From assembly GCA_009785545.1 (NCBI GenBank), contig WQWD01000031.1, positions 1 to 13,757 on the forward strand: a stretch of DNA of 13,757 nucleotides, written 5' to 3'. Both the position numbers and the translations under genes were made by a program. Source of the stretch: Treponema sp. GTDB lineage: Bacteria; Spirochaetota; Spirochaetia; Treponematales; Breznakiellaceae. Under the pieces are notes generated by a model, which saw nothing but the letters and a program-made list of their open reading frames with translations, was not told the origin of the DNA and searched no databases. This document shows, piece after piece, positions 1 through 6,841 of the stretch (position 1 is its first letter; every line of letters starts with the position of its first letter).

Positions 1-1
1 A

Positions 2-385
2 TCTTTCAAACACGGTCATGCAGATTTCCTTTTAGTAATGGACGAATACGGAGGGCTTGCCGGTATCATTTCCATAAGAGCGTTAGTTGAAGAAATTGTA
101 GGAGAACTCTCCGCTCCTGCCGGGGGCGAAATGCCGCTGATTCTTCAGGAAGACGGAAGCTATCTTGCAGACGGCACTCTTAACATCGACGACGCCGCAA
201 AGGAACTTTCACTCACAGGCCTCGACGAAGACGGCGAATACCATACAATCGCAGGTTTTATTTTAAATCTTGCAGGAGAACTTCCCAAAGCCGGAGACAG
301 CTACGAGTATCAGGAATACAAGTTTACCGTAAAAGAGATGGACGGAAACCGAATTGATAAACTGGTGATAGCGAAAATCGAGTAG
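2..385 (+). CDS. CorC/HlyC-family CBS-domain protein, C-terminal fragment
   Basis: The reading frame is open from base 2 with no start, so the N-terminus lies outside the window. The first visible residues (HADFLLVMDEYGGLAGIIS, then EEIVGEL) match the end of the second CBS domain of CorC/HlyC proteins, where the DEYGG.AG signature is typical. The rest, about 85 residues (DGTLNIDDAAKEL, then TIAGFILNLAGELPKAGD, ending KLVIAKIE), is the CorC/HlyC-associated domain that follows the CBS pair. Family members are linked to magnesium or cobalt efflux or to membrane-bound transporters; some spirochaete homologues are annotated as hemolysins, a label not supported by anything seen here. Whether this protein carries the N-terminal DUF21 membrane domain or is a soluble CorC cannot be told from this fragment. 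It converges on galM. Confidence 0.9.
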   Translation, partial: SFKHGHADFLLVMDEYGGLAGIISIRALVEEIVGELSAPAGGEMPLILQEDGSYLADGTLNIDDAAKELSLTGLDEDGEYHTIAGFILNLAGELPKAGDSYEYQEYKFTVKEMDGNRIDKLVIAKIE

Positions 386-436
386 GATTTTTATTAGCGA
401 ATATTTGCGTAATTCGTAATTAAAATTATTTTTGCC

Positions 437-478
437 AGTGTTCTGTCTTATTCGGTTAGCGGAATAAGACAGAACACT
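437..478. terminator. Perfect 17-bp inverted repeat between convergent genes
   Basis: Bases 437-453 are exactly complementary to 462-478, with an 8-base loop (454-461). It lies between the stops of the CorC-like gene and galM, where a bidirectional terminator is expected. Neither strand has a run of T directly after the stem, so it is not a canonical intrinsic terminator. It could instead act as a 3'-end stabilising hairpin or be a protein-binding palindrome. Confidence 0.5.
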
Positions 479-482
479 AATC

Positions 483-1490
483 CTACCAGTCAAACGAAAA
501 AACCGCTCTTTCGTGGTACTCATTCTCCGGATCGGCAATACATGATGGAAAGTGGCTTTGATTCGGTGTGTCAGGGAAATGCTGTGTTTCAAGACAGAAG
601 CCGGAATTTTTTGCGTATCGGGAGCCTTCCTTGCCTGCAATTCCGCTGAGAAAGTTTCCTGTATAAAACTGAATACCGGGCTGCGATGTAAAAACTTTCA
701 TTGAACGGCCGGAAGAAGAATCGTAAACTTCGGCGCACGGGCGTAATTGCCCGGGAGCTCCATCCACTGCAAAACAATGATCGTAATCCTGAGCGATTTT
801 TCTTCGCTGCGTAAAATCAAATTCCGTATTGGCAACAGAAACCAGACGCCCTGTAGGAATGTTGGTTTCGTCAACTTCGACATAATATGATGAGTACAGA
901 ACCGCTTCGTGTGAAAGAATATCTCCCCTCCCCTCTCCTGATAAATTAAAATACGAATGGTTTGTCAAATTTACAGGACAGCTCTGATCTGTTCTTGCAC
1001 GATAATCGCAAATTAGTTCGTTGGATTTAGTAAGCCCGTAACTGACTACAGCTTTTAAATTGCCCGGAAAACCGCAGTCTCCGTCGGGGCTTTCAAGCTC
1101 AAATCGTATATAGACACCTTCATTTTCTTCATAAGCCTCGGATTTCCAGCGGCGTTTGTCAAAACCCTTAAAACCGGAATGAAGATTGTTATTTCCATCG
1201 TTTGCGTCAAGTTTATAAGTTTTACCGTTAAGGTTAAAAGTTGCGTTTTTGATACGATTGGCAAAACGCCCGACTGTGACGCCAAAATACGATTCGTTAG
1301 CAAGATAACCGTCAAGACCCGAAAAACCTAAAAGAACATCGTTTTTTCCGCTCCGAGAAGGAACGATCAGGCTTGTCCAGCTTGCCCCTATGTTTGTCAG
1401 TGAAAGTTTTAAATCTCCGGCGCTGAGCGTATATAACTTTGCTTTTTTTCCGTTAGAACATATACCAAAATTTTCTTTTTTTATTTCCAT
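483..1490 (-). CDS. galM: Aldose 1-epimerase (mutarotase)
   Basis: Interconverts the alpha and beta anomers of glucose or galactose, feeding the Leloir pathway; cytoplasmic, as no signal peptide is visible. Family landmarks counted from the ATG at 1490: GRFANRI near 74-80; NNLH with the first active-site His at 104; NLTNHSYFNL with the catalytic His at 178; YDH with Asp 237; and FCLETQHFPD with the catalytic Glu at 301. All four expected active-site residues are present. Length is about 335 residues, normal for GalM. A GTG five codons upstream (1505) is also in frame, but a TATAAT box at 1497-1502 covers that stretch, so translation probably begins at the ATG. No Shine-Dalgarno precedes it. 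It is divergent from the DUF2147 gene; no other galactose genes are visible. Confidence 0.93.
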   Translation of the reverse strand: MEIKKENFGICSNGKKAKLYTLSAGDLKLSLTNIGASWTSLIVPSRSGKNDVLLGFSGLDGYLANESYFGVTVGRFANRIKNATFNLNGKTYKLDANDGNNNLHSGFKGFDKRRWKSEAYEENEGVYIRFELESPDGDCGFPGNLKAVVSYGLTKSNELICDYRARTDQSCPVNLTNHSYFNLSGEGRGDILSHEAVLYSSYYVEVDETNIPTGRLVSVANTEFDFTQRRKIAQDYDHCFAVDGAPGQLRPCAEVYDSSSGRSMKVFTSQPGIQFYTGNFLSGIAGKEGSRYAKNSGFCLETQHFPDTPNQSHFPSCIADPENEYHERAVFSFDW

Positions 1491-1496
1491 ATATTG

Positions 1497-1502
1497 ATTA
1501 TA
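1497..1502 (-). promoter_or_regulatory. Probable -10 element of galM
   Basis: A perfect TATAAT on the minus strand ends 6 bases before the galM ATG (1490). A transcript starting about 7 bases downstream would begin at or next to the ATG, suggesting a leaderless mRNA, in line with the missing Shine-Dalgarno. No convincing -35 box is seen at the usual distance. Confidence 0.4.
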
Positions 1503-1518
1503 CACTTGTTGGCATTTT

Positions 1519-1529
1519 TGGTATATAAT
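1519..1529 (+). promoter_or_regulatory. Probable extended -10 promoter of the DUF2147 gene
   Basis: TGGTATATAAT has a TG one base ahead of a -10-like hexamer (extended -10 pattern) and also contains a perfect TATAAT at 1524-1529. It lies 30 bases before the ATG at 1559, with the ribosome site in between. A very similar string occurs in the other divergent gap at 4845-4855. Confidence 0.35.
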
Positions 1530-1558
1530 CAGTGTATAAAAAACTTAAGGAGAATTAT

Positions 1559-2083
1559 ATGAAAAAAACAATCATGTTTGTACTCATCTTAACAATAACG
1601 ACTGCAGTTTGTTTTGCTCAAACTGACCCTGTTGAAGGTTTTTGGCTGAGTATCGATGAGAACACCAACGAAGTTACCGCCGGTTGGCAGATTTTCCAGC
1701 AAAACGGCAGACTTTACGGAAGAATTGTGTCAATAGCAAACGAATACAGAGGTCTTATTGCAGATCAAGTAAGGCCAAATTATCGTGATTTCCCGATTCA
1801 AAACGTAGCCTTGAACACACTTGAAGTTGCAGGCCCGCCTTGGATTTTCGGGCTCACAAGACGAGGAGTCGGCGACTGGAGAGGCGGCAATATAATTGAC
1901 CCGGGAGACGGCAGGATGTGGAATTGCAGGATCACTTTTCGCCCGGCAGGTTCGAGCGTTGGCAGAAGAACTTTTCAAACCGATACGCTTGAAATGCGCG
2001 GCGAAATCGGGTTGGGAATAGGCCGCAGTCAATTCTGGCAAAGAAGCGATGAACAAACCGCAAGTAATTTGTGGTTAGATTGA
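1559..2083 (+). CDS. DUF2147 family secreted protein
   Basis: A small exported protein of unknown function, 174 residues. The start was set at the ATG at 1559 because AAGGAG (1547-1552) sits six bases ahead and the protein then begins with a good signal peptide: MKK, a hydrophobic stretch to about residue 18, and a likely signal peptidase site after CFA (residue 20). An in-frame GTG at 1532 would spoil this layout. The mature part follows the DUF2147 pattern: EGFWLS near the start, NGRLYGRI at 49-56, then GDWRGGNIIDPGDGRMWNC at about 105-123, and RGEIGLGIGRSQFWQR at 147-162. DUF2147 proteins are predicted lipocalin-like barrels of the periplasm; their ligand is unknown. The gene appears monocistronic, divergent from galM and ending at a palindromic terminator. 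Confidence 0.85.
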   Translation: MKKTIMFVLILTITTAVCFAQTDPVEGFWLSIDENTNEVTAGWQIFQQNGRLYGRIVSIANEYRGLIADQVRPNYRDFPIQNVALNTLEVAGPPWIFGLTRRGVGDWRGGNIIDPGDGRMWNCRITFRPAGSSVGRRTFQTDTLEMRGEIGLGIGRSQFWQRSDEQTASNLWLD

Positions 2084-2088
2084 TATTA

Positions 2089-2140
2089 GAGGCTGTCTCA
2101 AAACTGACCGAACCGAAGGTTCGCAGTTTTTGAGACAGCC
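2089..2140. terminator. Convergent hairpin terminator with GAGGCTGTCTCAAAA repeat
   Basis: A long hairpin: GGCTGTCTCAAAACTG (2091-2106) pairs with 2124-2140, with one unpaired base in the A/T run, and an inner 6-bp stem CGAACC/GGTTCG (2109-2123) is closed by a GAA loop. It begins 5 bases after the DUF2147 stop and ends 5 bases before the TraB stop, so it can serve both genes. The outer arm matches 13 of 15 bases of the repeat at 6750-6764, marking it as a member of a dispersed family. Confidence 0.6.
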
Positions 2141-2145
2141 GCATT

Positions 2146-3363
2146 TTACCCAACCACCCGCCCGGTTAACATCGGGATCAAGACAAAGGTGGCAATGGAG
2201 CTTCCTACACTGGAAAAGAAAAAAACCAAAAGCGCCCTTGTAATACGGTTGCGGTAAACACCTTTTATGCTGGTAACATCTTGCGTAATATCCTGAACGT
2301 CAGAAACACGAGGTTTACTGCAAGCGGCTTGAACAAGACCTGACAAAATGCCGACTCCGATAACCGGCGTAAGCGATGTCAGCGGCGCACCAAGGAATGA
2401 AACAAGAACCGCCAGAGGATGCCCTAAAGCGATAATCGCCCCAATGGCGGCAAGAGAGCCGTTCCATAGTATCCATTGTTGAACCATAGCGAAACCTATC
2501 TCGGAGCCTTCACGGATAAAACCTACGGCAAAAAGCCCGATAATGATCGCCGGAATAAGAAATGGAAACGCCTTCGCAAAAAGGCTTTTCGGAGGAATTT
2601 TGTTTAACTCATCTAAAGCAGCTTCTGTATTTTTGTTTGTTTCTTCTGAGGCAAGTTTTTCAAGATGTGTTATGATTCCCTGCATATGCCCGGCTCCAAT
2701 TACAGCTACAATTTTTTTGTTTTGTTCTTCATTGGAAGTTACCGGCGGGGTGGACGCCCAAATCTTTGTGGCAAGATAGCGATCTCTTTCGTCAATTAAA
2801 ACAGCTTTAACGCCCGGCAGATAATTTGACAATTCGCTCATCATGCCGTCAAGTTCATTTTTCTTTTTAAGATCTTCAATTTCCTGTTCGCTTAATTTTT
2901 CTGTGGTAAACGCTGACGCTAAAAGCGAAGCTAACAGTTTACACTTACTCCATAAACCGCACCTTGCCCACGCACGGCGCAGCGTTGTATGCACTTCACG
3001 ATCACAGAGACTGTACGGTATGTTTAGTTCTTTTGCTGTTTCTATCGCTGTTTTCATTTCTTCGCCGGGAGTTACCCCCAATTGATTTCCAAGCCGCCGC
3101 TGAAACCCTGCAAGAACAAGGTTTACTATTAACAAAAATCCTTTTCGTTCCTTAAAAACTTTTGACAAATTAAGTTTAGACCATGTATCATTTTGGGTTA
3201 TTGAATTATAACGTGCTTGATCGAGCTCTACACAGACCATATCAGGTTTTTCTTCTAAAATAGTATTTTTTACTTCTTCAATACTTTCCCGTGATACATG
3301 GGCAGTTCCGATCAGTTTAAACTCTTTTTTGTTATGAGTAACTGTAATTATGTTATCGTTCAT
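2146..3363 (-). CDS. TraB/PrgY family membrane protein
   Basis: 405 residues from the ATG at 3363. The N-terminal domain has the family signatures GTAHVS (19-24), VCVELDQARY (43-52), CDREVHTTLRRAW (120-132) and VIGAGHMQGI (221-230). These conserved His, Glu, Asp and Arg residues resemble those of the TIKI/EreA-like fold, which suggests, but does not prove, a metal-dependent peptidase. The C-terminal third holds about four hydrophobic segments (roughly 264-284, 297-316, 317-345, 376-398), so it is an inner-membrane protein. The namesakes TraB and PrgY of Enterococcus reduce pheromone activity; the role in spirochaetes is unknown. The ATG overlaps the stop of the upstream TPR gene (TAATG), and GAGGA lies within that gene's end (3372-3376), pointing to translational coupling. 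An in-frame upstream start inside the TPR gene is unlikely. Confidence 0.88.
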   Translation of the reverse strand: MNDNIITVTHNKKEFKLIGTAHVSRESIEEVKNTILEEKPDMVCVELDQARYNSITQNDTWSKLNLSKVFKERKGFLLIVNLVLAGFQRRLGNQLGVTPGEEMKTAIETAKELNIPYSLCDREVHTTLRRAWARCGLWSKCKLLASLLASAFTTEKLSEQEIEDLKKKNELDGMMSELSNYLPGVKAVLIDERDRYLATKIWASTPPVTSNEEQNKKIVAVIGAGHMQGIITHLEKLASEETNKNTEAALDELNKIPPKSLFAKAFPFLIPAIIIGLFAVGFIREGSEIGFAMVQQWILWNGSLAAIGAIIALGHPLAVLVSFLGAPLTSLTPVIGVGILSGLVQAACSKPRVSDVQDITQDVTSIKGVYRNRITRALLVFFFSSVGSSIATFVLIPMLTGRVVG

Positions 3364-4805
3364 TATTCTGTTCCTCGATTCGAAGGCGGAAGAAGACCGC
3401 GCTGTTCTAATGCAATTTGATTTAACTGCCATTCTACGTTGGCAAAAGCTTCAAGCTCCTGAACTCTTAGATGTAATCTATTCGCTAACATTGGGCTTCC
3501 TGTTATGTCATAATATGTTGCCAGATAAAAAAGCATTCTTGATCTTTCGTGAAGATCTTGTTCGCTTTCTACTCTTGCTAAAACATCCGCATCGCCTCTT
3601 AAATCATGTAAAAGCCTGAGCATGGCGTGATCCAAAGAATCCCTTGGAACTGTGCGCAAAACTTGCGCCAAAAATGGTCTTGCGTCTGCTGGCCTTCCGG
3701 CACGCATCCAGTTTAACGCAGCCAGTATAGCGTAATTGAATTCCGTCGGGGCCTGTCTGAAAGCTTCCAAAAAAGCTTCTCTGGCTCCTGCCCAATCCTG
3801 GTTTCTCATTCTTATTACGCCAATTGATTCGAATGCAAAAAAATAATCCGGCCTTAAACGTGCCAAAGTTATAAACTCCTGCTCCGCTCTGGCCCAATCA
3901 CCAAACTCGTCTCTTAATCCGGCGCTGAACACATAAGCCATAAAAATATTTGGGTCAAGCGCAATAGCTCGTTCAAAGCTTTCCAGAGCTTCTCGGCGGC
4001 GATCCATGTCCATCAATACAAGACCTTGATCGATAATCGCCCAGTATTTATCAGGCTCAAGTAACAGCGCTGTATTGAGATCTTCCAGCGCATCGTCAAA
4101 AAAGCCGGTAGTTCTGTAAAGTCTGGCTCTTTCATGAAACGGTTCTGCCCACGTGGGGTGTATGGAAATAGCATGATCCAGAAGCTGTTCCGCATTTTGC
4201 CATTCTCTATTGAGACGGTGTACAGCCGCCCTGCCAATCAACGCATCTCCGTTATTTGGATCATAGGCAAGAACTCTGTCAAAATAACCTGCGGCATTAC
4301 GCAGATTTCGGCTTCCTATGTGGATATTTCCCAAATCATTTAACGCCCTTGTATGATTCGGGTTAACAGCTAAAACGCTGTTAAGAAAATTACGCCTGTC
4401 CCTGTCCTGCCCGTCAATTGCTGCGGCATCCGCCAAGATCATAAGAGCATCGGTATTATCCGAATCTTCGGCGATAATGCCTTCAGCGATACGCCTTGCA
4501 TCGGCAGTTCTTCCTGCGGAATTTAAAATCGATGCCCTCATTATTCTGACAGGAATACTTCGAACTTCTTCCTCAGGTAAAGTATCAAAAAGAGCCAACG
4601 CCGATGAAAAATCCCTGCGTAACAAATGTTGGACAATTTCATCGAATATTTCGAGGTGAACCGGGTCTATTTGATTTCCCGGCATATCTTCTTGATTGAA
4701 AGTCCCGGCAACATTAGTGCCGCAAGACAAAAACCCCAGAATAAGAAAAAACAAAAAAATGCCTTTGTTTGCATTTAACCAAGTCCGTCTAATACAATCT
4801 CTCAT
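3363..4805 (-). CDS. TPR-repeat lipoprotein
   Basis: 480 residues from the ATG at 4805, chosen because GGAAG precedes it by about 7 bases and the protein then starts with a lipoprotein signal: charged MRDCIRRTW, a hydrophobic core IFLFFLILGFLS (16-27) and Cys 28. The lipobox GFLSC is relaxed, as is usual in spirochaetes. Starts further upstream would add up to 21 residues and fall in the promoter region. From about residue 50 to 390 the chain consists of some ten 34-residue tetratricopeptide repeats; the clearest have the form A..YFDRVLAYDPNN, ALEDLNTALLLEPD and ALESFERAIALDPN. The product should be a lipid-anchored periplasmic or outer-membrane scaffold for protein assembly; no enzyme domain is seen. 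It is coupled to the TraB gene by a one-base overlap. Confidence 0.85.
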   Translation of the reverse strand: MRDCIRRTWLNANKGIFLFFLILGFLSCGTNVAGTFNQEDMPGNQIDPVHLEIFDEIVQHLLRRDFSSALALFDTLPEEEVRSIPVRIMRASILNSAGRTADARRIAEGIIAEDSDNTDALMILADAAAIDGQDRDRRNFLNSVLAVNPNHTRALNDLGNIHIGSRNLRNAAGYFDRVLAYDPNNGDALIGRAAVHRLNREWQNAEQLLDHAISIHPTWAEPFHERARLYRTTGFFDDALEDLNTALLLEPDKYWAIIDQGLVLMDMDRRREALESFERAIALDPNIFMAYVFSAGLRDEFGDWARAEQEFITLARLRPDYFFAFESIGVIRMRNQDWAGAREAFLEAFRQAPTEFNYAILAALNWMRAGRPADARPFLAQVLRTVPRDSLDHAMLRLLHDLRGDADVLARVESEQDLHERSRMLFYLATYYDITGSPMLANRLHLRVQELEAFANVEWQLNQIALEQRGLLPPSNRGTE

Positions 4806-4838
4806 AACCATGCTTCCATTAAACTTTATTTTCATGCT

Positions 4839-4868
4839 AGTATATGGTATACAATAATTTACAAACAA
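4839..4868 (-). promoter_or_regulatory. Probable promoter of the TPR-traB operon
   Basis: On the minus strand TATACT (4839-4844) is preceded after 18 bases by TTGTTT (4863-4868). Transcription would start near 4832, giving a leader of about 25 bases that carries the GGAAG ribosome site for the ATG at 4805. Confidence 0.35.
4845..4855 (+). promoter_or_regulatory. Possible extended -10 promoter of the 610-residue protein gene
   Basis: TGGTATACAAT (plus strand) overlaps the opposing promoter of the TPR gene and has an extended -10 layout. It gives a leader of about 55 bases before the ATG at 4916. No clear -35 is seen. It nearly matches the element at 1519-1529. Confidence 0.3.
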
Positions 4869-4915
4869 ACAAGTTACACAAATTGATGTGTGCTCTTACA
4901 AGGGGTTAATGTTTT

Positions 4916-6748
4916 ATGAGAAAACCTTTAGCAATACGAATAATCGGTCTTGCCGCAATTTACTGTATAGTGTTTATTACACTTGTATCAATGCAGTTTG
5001 CCAACACGGGAAATTTTTTCATAACGCTTGGAGCGATGACAATAAGGGGAAGTTTTCTGCAAGATAGCTCTCATTCCATGCCGCAAGAAATGTCGCATGG
5101 AATGCGGCAAGCAAACGAAGATCAGGAATCGGAAAAAATCCCGATAATGGGCGGAATAAGGCTTTTTTACAATGGGATTGAATTTAACTTAAGGGATGAT
5201 CGAGGAAACAGCTTGATGTTAAATGGCGAAATCCCTGTAAATCCTGAATTTATGATATTAACCGAAAACGGCGATTCTCAAAACCAGAGTGCTAGCTTTA
5301 TCCTGCCCGATGGAACCACGTTATTTTTTAATTCGCTTAATTTGGCAAGAGGGCCTGAATTGCAAATAAATGCGGCATTTGCAGGTTATACAACGGAAAT
5401 TTCGATACCGATCACTGCACGCAGATCATCAATAATCAGAGAAAATGAACAGGTTGGAATTATGTTCGGCGATGCCAGATATTTTTTCAGCACGCCCGGA
5501 CATTATATAGAAGACAGACGAATCGTTCTTTCAAGAACTAATACCTTTACTTCATTCCGATACAGAAGCTCGCAAAGATTTTTTGATCCGTTAAATTACA
5601 TCATTGCGGGGGCTGAAAATTTTGAAAACGAAATAACAAGATGGCGGGATACAAGTTTTTCATCGTGGACTCAAAATATAATTCACACAACCGGCACTCT
5701 TCAAAATGAAGATGATATAATCGCTTACCTTGCCGAAGCAACTCGGCGCGGCAATTATACGCAGGCAGTAAATGCGATTCGGCCTAGGTTCATTAACACT
5801 TCGGCGCATAGTCACAGATCATCGGTATTTACCGGAGGAATGGAAAATGCTTTAAGGACATTTTTATCATCAGAGAACGAAAAAACAAATTTAATAAATC
5901 GTTTGGTAAGAGAAAGATCTCCGGATTTACTGCGGGAAAAACACATACTGGATTATGTTTTATCACGAGGCAATGATACTCTGGGCAATGATATAATCGA
6001 ATTTTTTAATACAATAGATTCAAACGCCCTTGCAATAGAACACATTGCCGGTCTTTTGGAATTTTACGCCGATGTAAACAGGTGGAGACCTAACAATCTA
6101 ATTGATCATTTAACAGACGAAATACTTTTAATAATTTCAGATCATTTAACACGTGATATTCAAAGTAATATCGTTTATGTTACTACTCAGGAAGGCAATA
6201 ATCCCCTCTACAACCTTAGGCTCGGAAACGCACTCATTAGCTGGATTGGCGCACAGCCTGCAGATCAGTCAATGAACGAATGGACAGCGATTGGCCGCTC
6301 ACTGGTTCTTTCCGCACTTGCCAGCAGCAATTCAGGCAGCCTCTACAATACACTCAGGCTCAATGAACATTTACCAAGAGCCGTAAGACTTATTGACGGA
6401 CACTGGGTGTGGACAACTTCTCCATCGGTTACTCCCTCAATGATAAACGGAAACTTAAATATCGCTTTTTCATTCCCTCCAACCATGAGCCATCACATGA
6501 TAATCCGTGGAGTACGCCCTTTTACAAGACTCCAAATTCACGGCATGGACTGGAGATCTGACAGCCAATTTGAAACTTTCGATTCATCAGGCTGGGTATA
6601 CTACCCTGAGTATCAAATCCTTATCGTTAAATTGAGACATCGGGCAAATACAACCATAGAACACATCAGAATAATTTATAACGAACCTCCGCCTCCGCCG
6701 CCGCCTGTTGTAACTGAAGTTCCGCCGGAAACAGAAATTAACGAGTAA
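4916..6748 (+). CDS. Membrane-anchored protein of unknown function, 610 residues
   Basis: I do not recognise the family. A short basic start (MRKPLAIR) is followed by one hydrophobic segment at about 9-28 with no clear cleavage site, so the protein is probably held in the inner membrane with its bulk in the periplasm. Residues 80-240 look beta-rich (GGIRLFYNGIEFNL, ILPDGTTLFFNS, RIVLSRTNTFTSFRYRS); about 260-480 are more helical, with many short acidic and Asn-rich helices; 485-590 are again beta-like. The tail has a run of six prolines (near 595-600) and acidic residues, which could cross or lie along the cell wall. Residues 53-66 are encoded by a DNA palindrome (5072-5104). AGGGG at 4901-4905 precedes the ATG by ten bases. 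Being divergent from the TPR-traB pair suggests a linked role, which is inference. Confidence 0.8.
   Translation: MRKPLAIRIIGLAAIYCIVFITLVSMQFANTGNFFITLGAMTIRGSFLQDSSHSMPQEMSHGMRQANEDQESEKIPIMGGIRLFYNGIEFNLRDDRGNSLMLNGEIPVNPEFMILTENGDSQNQSASFILPDGTTLFFNSLNLARGPELQINAAFAGYTTEISIPITARRSSIIRENEQVGIMFGDARYFFSTPGHYIEDRRIVLSRTNTFTSFRYRSSQRFFDPLNYIIAGAENFENEITRWRDTSFSSWTQNIIHTTGTLQNEDDIIAYLAEATRRGNYTQAVNAIRPRFINTSAHSHRSSVFTGGMENALRTFLSSENEKTNLINRLVRERSPDLLREKHILDYVLSRGNDTLGNDIIEFFNTIDSNALAIEHIAGLLEFYADVNRWRPNNLIDHLTDEILLIISDHLTRDIQSNIVYVTTQEGNNPLYNLRLGNALISWIGAQPADQSMNEWTAIGRSLVLSALASSNSGSLYNTLRLNEHLPRAVRLIDGHWVWTTSPSVTPSMINGNLNIAFSFPPTMSHHMIIRGVRPFTRLQIHGMDWRSDSQFETFDSSGWVYYPEYQILIVKLRHRANTTIEHIRIIYNEPPPPPPPVVTEVPPETEINE
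5072..5104. repeat. 10-bp perfect inverted repeat inside a coding region
   Basis: CATTCCATGC (5072-5081) is exactly complementary to GCATGGAATG (5095-5104), with a 13-base loop. The adjoining bases also give an imperfect direct repeat, ATGCCGCAAG and ATGCGGCAAG. In frame this encodes a Ser/Met/His/Gln-rich linker (residues 53-66) just after the membrane segment. Confidence 0.8.
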
Positions 6749-6749
6749 T

Positions 6750-6841
6750 GAGGCTGTTCCAAAATTTCAGGAGCCTGTGGCAAAAAACGGTTTTGGAACA
6801 AGCTCAAAAAAACCAGTTTTGGAACAGTCTCAAAGTTTTTT
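6750..6841. terminator. Repeat-rich convergent terminator region
   Basis: Three copies of a 15-base motif lie between the stop of the 610-residue protein and the stop of tilS: GAGGCTGTTCCAAAA (6750-6764) and two inverted copies at 6791-6805 and 6817-6831. The first can pair with either inverted copy, giving alternative stems. A T-run at 6836-6841 follows the outer stem on the plus strand, and the A-run at 6806-6812 gives a T-run between the copies on the minus strand. This suits a two-way terminator. Confidence 0.55.

Noticed and set aside
1..385. Calling the partial gene a hemolysin
   Set aside because: The visible part is only a CBS end plus the CorC/HlyC-associated domain; haemolytic activity does not follow from it.
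2089..2140. Palindromes considered as ends of an insertion sequence or MITE
   Set aside because: No target-site duplication is visible and no internal sequence beyond the hairpin; a terminator-like repeat fits better.
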